Origin: Hofstenia miamia
Lineage: Eukaryota; Xenacoelomorpha; Acoela
NCBI GenBank assembly: GCA_004352715.1
Contig: SCFE01000078.1
Location: 1,753,353 to 1,817,352 of the forward strand
Direction: 5' to 3'
DNA length: 64,000 nt
The notes beneath the pieces are model-generated. The model did not search any database, was not told the DNA's origin, and saw only the letters and a list, made by a program, of their open reading frames with translations. The position numbers were made by a program, and so were the translations under genes. Below, one piece after another: positions 55,850 to 64,000 of this stretch; the stretch's first letter is position 1; every line of letters begins with the position of its first letter.

Positions 55850-57400
55850 ATTGGCATAAATTCTTACCAATTTTTGTAATTTAGATGAATTAGTTTTTGT
55901 AAAATGATTTTATATGTTAGTATTTTTTGTATGTAGGATTTAGTCATCATCTTTCAATCAAACAACATTTTACAGTAATGGACTCAATTCGTACTCTACA
56001 ATTTTAGTATGTCGAGTTTACTAAAGTTTTCACGTGAAATCTTGTATTTGAACAATTGTAAATTTTTTATTGAATCAATGAATTAATTCTGAGCTTTTGA
56101 AGAAAGTGTTATAGATTTGTTCTACATTAGAAAAACCATAGAAAAGCATGTATGTATATTTTATTTTAAGAATATTATCTTTTTGATTTAGCTCAGAATT
56201 ATGTCACAATTTAAGAACCATGAACAAGTAATGTTAATTATAAGTTCTCACTATTTTTAATCTTTTCGAAGTAATATCGATCATTTAAGATATGGACTAA
56301 GATTTTCTAGACTTGCAGAAGCCTAGTTTTAAAACTAATTTAGTCGTATTAAATTTTGTTAGCTCATCATTTCATAGAATTTGAGTTCTTCACATATAGT
56401 ACGCTGTTTCTTACCAAAATGACCTTAAAATTGGAATGTGATTTAGTTTTAAGAAGTAATGTTCAACTTATAATTAGTGATTTTATATTTTGCGAACATT
56501 GTTTAAAGAAACAGCAGAATTTTGTTTCGGATTAGTGAAAACATGTTATGCCGTCATGAAGTAAGCACTTGAAGATAATGAACATTGAATCACCACAGTG
56601 GCCTTGTGTATTCTGTACATTTTATTTAACAATGCCGAAAACAAGAATTTGAAAAAAAACAATTAGGCAATGGTAATTTGTTAAGAAATGTATTAAAAAT
56701 TTGAGAAGATTTCAAAATTCTGACCAGGGAAACTATAATTTATTTATATAACATCAATATAACAAAGTAACTAAGCATAATAAAATTCAAAATTCACATT
56801 GACCAAATGAAATGAGACTTTTCACCCAATATTAAATTTACAAGTTGAGTATATACCCTTACTCTTAAATATTAAAATTTAGTGTAATAAATTACTGTTA
56901 TAAAATCTTGTAACTTTGGAATGGATAATTTGTAAAAAAAATTACTGAAAAACTTTCTAAGCTGAAATATATTTTATACGTTTTTTTACTAAAGCTATTT
57001 TTAATGGGTTAAATTCATGAAAAAACCTAGAAATTTTTGTTGGACTAGAGCTTTGCTACACGAGGCGAGCAGTGCCACACTCAAAACAGAATTAGCAAGT
57101 AGTGAATCACCGACTATGCTTTGCAATTCTTTAAGATAAATTTGTAAAAAAGTATTGAGGTGCAATTTTTTAAACATAGTATTCAGCAGCCCTAGGATGA
57201 ATGTTGCTTTGAGATCTACTTATAATAGCAAAGCATGTATTCAACGATGCCGTGAAAATGTTTAAGTATTTAGTGGCGTATGGGAGTAAAAATGCAATTC
57301 ACTTGTCAACATTTATGAATAAATTACAAGTAACTAAATATAAACAAATCTAGAATGCTAATCTAACAAAAACAATATATAATAATAAAAATAAATGTTT
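55850..57400. other. 3' flank of STRAD, no gene
   Basis: AT-rich UTR and intergenic DNA without a clear canonical poly(A) signal close to the stop. Near 57045 ACTAGAGCTTTGC resembles the inverse of 28430-28442, possibly ends of one small repeat family. Confidence 0.45.
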
Positions 57401-59300
57401 GTGTGAGTATTCAACATTTGATGTTTCGAATGCACAAAGTGTACTACTGTCTTCTAGTGTATATTGTTTTACTAGAAGTGATTTCTTTAGTTTTTTTCTA
57501 ATTATTTTATTTCGCGTTTCATAATCTAATTTGTAAATAGATTTGGTAGGCCTGAGATAATATTTTATATTTATTACGATAAACTGATGCTACATCATGC
57601 TTCGGTGCAAAGTTTAGAGTTTTCATAGACCAATCAAATGTCTTTGATAGAAGCATACGATGTTTAAAGGGTTGGTTATTAAATCTGTCAATTGATAATC
57701 TTATGACTGTCAGAATTTATCTTACAGCTGTCAGAAAAGATGTAACTATCGAAATCACTCTTATCCAATAGCATTAATCAAAAAGCATTATCAATATGGT
57801 AAATAGTAAAATAATTAAAAATATTAAAATACCTTTTGAAGTTTAAGCAATTGATTAATGTGAAACCTTTGAAAAATTTAGAAAATTATATATGTAGGAA
57901 GCAAGTGAAATGTTATTTTAATGCCTTTCTCATATAGATACTATTTTAACTAGATGTCTCTTAAGCAATGTCCCAATAAAGCTCATTTTAAACAATAACG
58001 ACTTTTTCTGACAGTTGTAAGATAAATTCTGACAGCCATAAGATTATGAATTGACAGATTTAAGAACCAACCTGTTTAAAGAAGCAAACTATTGAAAATA
58101 AGACAAGCAGTAAGCATGTATACGTTGTTACTTTACTATATTGCGTAAGTGATGTATATCTAATACCAGCAGTAATTTTTTTAGTCTTATTTGGAAGAAA
58201 GCTTTCGAATTTAAATTCATTATCTATCTCAACGCCTTAATAGCTGATTGATTCACTTTGTTTTATTGGTTCATTATTTATGTTTAGTTCAATATTATTT
58301 ATTAGACTTCTTTGTGCTTTCAGTGGGAAAATCATAAATTGTGTTTTTCAATGTTTGCTTTTAGTTGATTGCCTGTAAAAAACGTGCAATTTTTTTCGTC
58401 AGTCTTGAGGTTTTTTGTAGAATCAAAAGCATTTTTGAGTTATTAATTAAGCATGTGTCTTCAGCATATAGGTAAATGTCGCTGTGCTTAACATGCTTTA
58501 TTTTATCATTTACATAAATTGCAAATAAAATAGATAAGAACAGTACCTTGGGTATCCCACTATCAATCGTACTATAGCTTGATTTTTTTCCGTTTCTAAG
58601 AACTTCCTGCTTAAATTAATTTATAAACGTATCTTGCAAAATATCAAAATGTATGGGATTGAATGCTCTACTTAAATCTAATATTACCACACAACTTTAG
58701 TTATTATGAGATATATTAGACTTTATTTATTGGGTGCTATGGCCATTGCGAAGTCAAATTTTATGCGATATGATGTTTTAAGATTTTAGGAATGTGTTTA
58801 TTTGAACATACAGTACTACATTTTTTTCAAAAAATTTGCTGAAAGGAGGTGTAATACAAATGGGTTATAATTTTTCGCTTTTAAGTTGTCACCTTTATAT
58901 ATCGATTTTACATCTGATTTTTTAGTACGTCTGGCAATTCACAATCAATAATACATTGATTAAATGCTATTAATTATTGTTCTCACAAAATATGAAAAAA
59001 ACGTTTAACAATAAAGAATCGGAATTTATAAGTAGCAGTTGATTTGTTGGTGTCAGTTTCTTAATGTTTTCAAATTCATTAATTGTAGCAAGTCTAAGGA
59101 AATGTTTTGATACTTTGAAATTACCAATAATTTTTTTTCTTCTAAGTTGGGAAATTGAAATTTCAAAGTTCTTTGATCCTGAATTTAAATTCCCTAGTAT
59201 TTGAGTTTTATGGTAGAATTATTTGCTTAATTCATTTAGTTCAGATAAGAAACAATGAAATTTTCCAATAAATTTAAGAATGTATGGCCATTTTTCTCAG
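57400..59300 (-). pseudogene. LINE H, decayed reverse transcriptase split by a MITE
   Basis: Minus strand: GIPKVLFLSILFAIYVND near 58555 (motif B, mutated GIPQGSVLGP), DIYLYAEDTCLIN near 58470 (YADD read as YAED), then WSMKTLNFAPKHDVASVY near 57640 as C-terminal region. Stops and shifts throughout. The MULE-type MITE at 57670-58072 sits inside it. Confidence 0.65.
57670..58072. mobile_element. MULE-type MITE, 403 bp, with 9-bp target duplication
   Basis: Terminal inverted repeats of about 70 bases (GGTTGGTTATTAAATCTGTC inward from the left; the right end inverts to GGTTGGTTCTTAAATCTGTC) with few mismatches. TGTTTAAAG flanks both ends exactly (57661-57669, 58073-58081). Long TIRs and a 9-bp duplication fit Mutator-like elements. 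No coding capacity. Confidence 0.9.
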
Positions 59301-59653
59301 TAGAATTTAATTGATCAAATAAATTTTGCCGAGCTTTAGTTAAATTGCATAATTACTTTCTTTGATCTTTCGTAATTGTATAATTAATCTTCTCCGGTTC
59401 GAATTTCACAAAATAGAATAATTCTTTTTTAATTGATACTAGTTGCATAATTGATTACCGTCGGTGTTTAAAAAGGGTAATTTAATTGCTTTCATCTAAC
59501 CATCTAACAATTGGCCATTCGTATGCAGTCTATAAGAAGTAGCTGAATTCCGACGAAATGTAAGTACAAACATTACATATTACATAAGTGAGTTTGAAAG
59601 AATTTATAACAGAATGAACGATACAAAATGGAACTCACAGATAACATCCTTGT

Positions 59654-59998
59654 ATGCGAGCGAATTTGCCAGTGAAAAATAAACTATTGGTACTTTCCTC
59701 TACAACAAACTCAACGCTAACTTCAATGAAACTCTCGATGAAATGCATTTTTGGAATACAATCATTTGCTTTGTCGTTAGTTGATTTAGTTGTTAAACAG
59801 GAAAATGCATTCTATATGCAGAGGTTATATGCACTTTACAGAAGGCCTCGTGGTGTTACTCATTCTTTTCTTCGTGGGGGAAGAAACAAGAATCAAATCA
59901 ATCCTTTGGATAGAGATGGCCAGCCAACGAAATGTAGCACATGTTCCTTAATCTATCACGGAACAAAAGATTGTTTTATATACATACGCCAGTTTTAA
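59654..59998 (+). pseudogene. Copia-type gag fragment with zinc knuckle
   Basis: The open frame ends DRDGQPTKCSTCSLIYHGTK and DC, a CX2CX4HX4C zinc knuckle after a basic RPRGV...RGGRNKN stretch, as in retroelement gag proteins. Confidence 0.7.
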
Positions 59999-60039
59999 TA
60001 ATTTTCTAATGGAGGATCTCAAGGTGGTTTTGTGCTGTG

Positions 60040-60475
60040 CATAACAAATGGAAAATTTGAAATGAATCCAATTGCTTGGCAGTCGAGCACGATTTGACGT
60101 GTAGCATGTAGTACCTTGGCTGCAGAAACGCTATGACTTTTAGAAAGGGTGAGTTACGCTATCTATGTAGCTCGGGTTCTTAAATTTCTTACTGGGACAT
60201 TGGTGACAATAGTATCATTAGTGTACAGCAAGCAAATTTTCAATACCATTAACTCCGCAAAATTTGTTCTTGAAAGACGATTGAGAAAAGATATTAGTAC
60301 AATAAAAGAGGTCTCTGACAAATTTGTTCATGAAGTCATCTGGGTTTCATCTTCAGATCAATTGGCAGATCCTCTCACAAAATGGTCTACCTCAAATAAA
60401 TTGATTCAATCACTTCATCAAAATTACATTAATAATTTTAGATCTCAGAAAGAAAGGTTTGGCGTAGTTTGTTAG
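60040..60475 (+). pseudogene. Copia-type RNase H fragment
   Basis: From 60045 the plus strand reads NPIAWQSSTI, a stop, RVACSTLAAET, then (60149-60475) RLRKDISTIKEVSDKFVHEV and SSSDQLADPLTKW, the Copia RNase H end. It follows the gag fragment by only 50 bases, so protease, integrase and reverse transcriptase are missing. It resembles, but is not a close copy of, the RNase H at 25240-25470. Confidence 0.75.
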
Positions 60476-60611
60476 TTCTGTTTTAAATTATTGTTCATCG
60501 CGTGATGTGTTGTTTTAGCTTGTACCTATTGGCAAGGCAAATGGTGCTTTACTAATTTAATAGTTATATCTTTTTGTTTTATAACTACTCGAATATAGTT
60601 ATTTTAAAATG

Positions 60612-60650
60612 GTTTTAATGCATATATATATATATATATATATATATACT
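60612..60650. repeat. (TA)n microsatellite
   Basis: A TA run just after the Copia relic. Confidence 0.8.
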
Positions 60651-60840
60651 AAAAAATTTCAAGGTGTTAAAATTTAGGTAACAAATCTTCACCTAGAAAT
60701 TAAGGTGTTTTACCTTAACTTTTAGGTTTACTCCTTGCATAGATTTCAACTCCAATCACTTAAATTATAAGAATATTGTATCTTTATAAAGAAGTTGTGA
60801 ACATTTAGATGATCTATATACATGTTTTCTTATTTTTTTT

Positions 60841-60901
60841 CACCTAAACATTTAGGTGACTTAGTAAGGTGTTTCACCTAAAAATTTAGGTGACTTAGTA
60901 A
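60841..60901 (+). repeat. Two direct copies of a palindromic CACCTAAAnATTTAGGTG unit
   Basis: CACCTAAAnATTTAGGTG plus ACTTAGTAA at 60841-60867 and 60875-60901. Each core is an inverted repeat. Weaker half-copies lie at 60660-60730. Confidence 0.8.
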
Positions 60902-61429
60902 TTTCGTGAAATTAAGGTTTTACCTATAAATTTTAGTTAGAAGATAGTATGCAACTAAATTCATTCTTAGTAAGTGTTACTGAAATTTCCTCGCACTGAC
61001 AAGAAAGTTTATTATTAGCTCAACAAAATTGGTTTTTTAAGATAAAAAATATTTGATCAAATAATGCTTCTAACCAAATATGGATACAATAATAAAATAT
61101 AAATTTAGTGTATTAAATATAAAAATAATGACAAAAATTTTTTAAATTGTTTTGATTGAGATTACAAAAATTTTAAATCATTTACAAAATATTATTTCGC
61201 CGTTAAATTTGCTCAAAGTATTTCAAATATTTTCATTTTATGCAGAAAAAATATTTTTATTAAAATATTGTTTGCAATAGTGAGTGTAGGATTTTTGTTT
61301 CTCATAATATATCTCTATTCTCTCGCCAGTGTACTTTTGATTTTAGAAATGACTTAAATTTCAGAATCATAAAGTTTTTAATGCCTTCAGAAAAAAAACG
61401 ATGAAACGTTATTTATAATAATAATAATA

Positions 61430-62027
61430 TTGGGTTGTCAGATAAGTTCGTACGGTTTTTATAGCACATAATTGAAATGAACATTAAACCACATTAGAAA
61501 TATAAAAAAGTTCTTTATTAATCAATGATGTATTCTCCTTCACTTTTTACAACTTTATCCCATCGTTCTACAAGTTTCATAATACCGCTGCGGTAAAAAT
61601 CACTGGACTTGGAGACAAAAAAATTATCCAGCCATGTTTTTAGCTCCTCGTTGGTGTCGAAGGAAACGCCTCGAAGATTGTTGGAAAGAGATCGGAACAG
61701 ATGAAAATCTGTAGGCGCAAGATCAGGAGAATAAGGCGGATGTGGTAAAATTTCCCAACCGATTTCCTGAATTGCGGCTTTCGTCAATTTTGAGGTGTCG
61801 GACGAGCATTGTCATGTTGCAAAAGAACACCATGCCGCATTAGGTTAGGTCGCTTCCTCTGAATTCAAAATTCAAACGTCGAACAAGCTCTCTCGTAACA
61901 CAGCAAACTAATTTAAGTGCATATAACATAGTACACTTGAAAAGCTTTTAGCATTAAGGCGAATAAACGTTTTGTGTTGATAAAAATAACGTTCATAAAA
62001 CCCGCACGAACTTATCTGACAACCTAA
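61430..62027 (-). mobile_element. mariner transposon, 598 bp, internally deleted, TA target duplication
   Basis: TIRs TTGGGTTGTCAGATAAGTTC (left) and TTAGGTTGTCAGATAAGTTC (inverted right) bounded by TA (61428-61429, 62028-62029). Within it, minus strand, is the C-terminal half of a DD34D transposase: LLQHDNARP (second Asp) and PPYSPDLAPTDFHLF (third Asp), open from 61787 to 61518. The N-terminal half is deleted, and the frame breaks between the two motifs. Confidence 0.9.
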
Positions 62028-62029
62028 TA

Positions 62030-62098
62030 NNNNNNNNNNNNNNNNNNNNNNNNNNNNNNNNNNNNNNNNNNNNNNNNNNNNNNNNNNNNNNNNNNNNN
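62030..62098. other. Assembly gap, 69 N, beside a TA tract
   Basis: The gap follows the mariner end; TA repeats continue to 62118. Confidence 1.
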
Positions 62099-62118
62099 TA
62101 TATATATATATATATATG

Positions 62119-63475
62119 CATATATTTAATATAGTATGCAAAAAAAATTCCCAGCCAAAAATCGGCTAGCCGGTATTAATTGTTGATGGCAACATATACC
62201 GGTTCCGGTCTTGAAATTTGGTGGAATTTGAATTTCACATAATTGACAGTTATTGCGTGGTTTAGATATTTTCTATATATAAGGATCAATACTTGATTGG
62301 TCTCATTTTATTTTTCATGATTGAGGGATATTGAGTATTGCCCCAGTCTAATTTTATCCCAATATCAAGAAAATTTCTGGTCCCATAGTTCCACTGATGC
62401 CACGGTATGAATTCCATTTTTGATAATATTTACAAAAAAATATTTTAGTAATATTCTGAAATCAGTGGTCCCAACTTCTTCATTTTTATTCTAATTAATA
62501 CCATGTTATTTCCATTTCCATTAAAATATTTAGTCCAAAGTGTCCGTTCTATGAGACATGAACCAGGTTAATCCCATGAAAATAAGTGATCCCGACTAAC
62601 CCTACTTCACCTAAATTGCATTACTGTTCACTATTGTATTATGCTTCATTTTGATAATGAATATCAACCAAAACATCATTTTCTTAGACTTCACTGCTTG
62701 TTCGAAGTTTTTTATGATAACAATAAATTGAAGTAAATAATGTTAAGTTAAACATAATTTTTCGAATAATTGTTGTATAATTGCAGCCAGTGTGCACCCC
62801 AAACCGTCTCTTTTCGCAAAAGCGTAGATAATGCAATTTAAACTTCAAAATAGCTTAATAATTCAAACTCTCAGATTTTGCAATTAAAAATCCTAGCTAT
62901 TCATTCCTGTAGCTGCAATATCTTTGTAAAACTATTGAAATAAGCCTTTTATGGATCGACTTACACCCAAATGTTAAATAGAGAATTTTTCGATGTACTT
63001 TGGGGTAGTTGCAGATTTCCCCATTTTTCAAGTTAAAAAAGACAAGGCTAAAATATATTTACATGTGCAATTGCCCACCGCAGCTACGACTCTGCACTCC
63101 TAGTCTGTGTTAATTAGATTAGTAAATGACTGACGTTAGCTTATTATTCTTTTAAGTTATTTGATGAATATCAGCAAAGAGGAACCATAGTAAACAGGAA
63201 CTTTCAATATTGAAATCCTCAAATGAAATCAACATGAGGAATAGGTGTAAACGCGTCCATGCGCTATTGAATTCGCTTGACGAATTCCTCAATTTGAACC
63301 AGTGTAAACGGGGCTTAACATTTCTGCTGTTCCCGGGCTATTTTTCTACATTTCAGTTACATTATGACAACATGCACACGTGAATTTGTTTCAGACAGTC
63401 AGCAATGGAATTTTAGCGCATTGGATTACTGGAAAAGTTCTCTATAAAAACATTTCTATTGAAATTGTTTGAGGA
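62119..63475. other. Intergenic, no gene recognised
   Basis: AT-rich. Around 63245-63320 the sequence GTGTAAACGCG ... GTGTAAACGGGGCTTA looks like one end of an unidentified repeat. Nothing else supported. Confidence 0.45.
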
Positions 63476-63622
63476 AAATATTTTAGAAATTTTTATTTGA
63501 TGAAGGAGCAAGCCCAAGAAAATATGTTTAAGCAAATTTGTATACAAATTTATGAAGAAGCATTACCTAAGCTCAACAATTATCCAATTCACTTTATGAA
63601 AGATCATCTTAGTGTGCATCAG
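63476..63622 (+). CDS. Candidate exon of an unknown gene
   Basis: An acceptor-like tattttag before AAATTTTT and a donor CATCAG/GTTAGT enclose an open frame: MKEQAQENMFKQICIQIYEE, ALPKLNNYPIHFMKDHLSVHQ. The stretch is predicted helical and compositionally protein-like. No family recognised. Neighbouring exons would lie beyond the window or upstream. Confidence 0.35.
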
Positions 63623-63689
63623 GTTAGTGATTTCTATAAGTTGAAACAGGAATTGTATTTTGAAGTCGGTGTTTTCAATTTTTGATACA

Positions 63690-64000
63690 ATGATTTAAGC
63701 ATGTTTTTTGCAATATTTTTCTAAATGTTTTTCAAATTCGTGTAGAATTAGGGCAGTTCGATAATCAAATCTCAATCAATTTATTTATTTACTACAACTA
63801 CGTCAATTATCAATAGTCTTGACGGATATTGATAGCTAAAAACATTTTTTTCAATAAGTTCTTTTCAAGGAAATTGTGAAAATAAAAAGAGAGGAAATTT
63901 GTCTTTATGGGGCGAAATAACAAACAACGACCGCCTCTTGGCTTAGGGTTTAAGTTGAGGCTTCTGGGTTATATCAAGTTGGGAAGCTGGTCAGCCTGAC
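63690..64000. other. Right edge, no feature
   Basis: AT-rich noncoding sequence. Confidence 0.5.

Overview
This is an AT-rich window from a draft assembly of an animal nuclear genome. It has spliced genes with GT/AG introns, many decayed transposons, and six runs of N, two of them exactly 1,000 bases (placeholder gaps of unknown size). The host genes and the mix of LINE, hAT, Tc1/mariner, Copia, Gypsy, DIRS-like and tyrosine-recombinase elements point to an invertebrate metazoan. The phylum cannot be fixed from the sequence; a cnidarian such as Hydra or a flatworm-like animal would both fit.

Host genes. (1) A GANP/MCM3AP gene on the minus strand fills the left half. Ten coding exons could be placed by splice sites, phase and family motifs, from the ATG at 30795 to 254, and the gene continues off the left edge. 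It encodes an FG-repeat N-terminus, an RRM and most of the SAC3/PCI domain of this mRNA-export scaffold (about 758 residues in the window). Intron 5 is about 24 kb (2277-26256) and holds most of the left-hand transposons. (2) A complete intronless STRAD pseudokinase (54782-55849, +), the LKB1/STK11 adaptor, has lost its catalytic residues and ends in a WDF motif expected to bind MO25. A possible exon of an unknown gene lies at 63476-63622.

Transposon layout. In intron 5, left to right: a 1.24 kb element with long TIRs, an Ac-like hAT remnant, a Gypsy fragment, a DUF4371-type hAT pseudogene, an internally deleted mariner, a LINE, a tyrosine-recombinase element with zinc fingers and 30-bp subterminal arrays, a Tc1 element with direct repeats inside its terminal repeat, two DIRS-like retroelements (one split by a LINE, one carrying a hAT MITE), and a Copia element with both LTRs and a 5-bp target duplication. 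From 32 to 44 kb there are LINE copies, one flanked by 275-bp inverted arms, plus a probable non-autonomous relative of the tyrosine-recombinase element (39684-40717). From 43.4 to 50.9 kb a LINE is interrupted by a 5.2 kb composite hAT whose outer ends carry a perfect 8-bp target duplication; it contains a second hAT left end and an SGNH-hydrolase ORF. From 57 to 62 kb lie a LINE relic split by a MULE-type MITE, a Copia relic and a deleted mariner.

The most unusual object is the tyrosine-recombinase element at 11031-13520: an AT-hook and two zinc fingers joined to an R-R-H-Y recombinase, bounded by oppositely oriented arrays of a GTACAnAGCGGAC motif.
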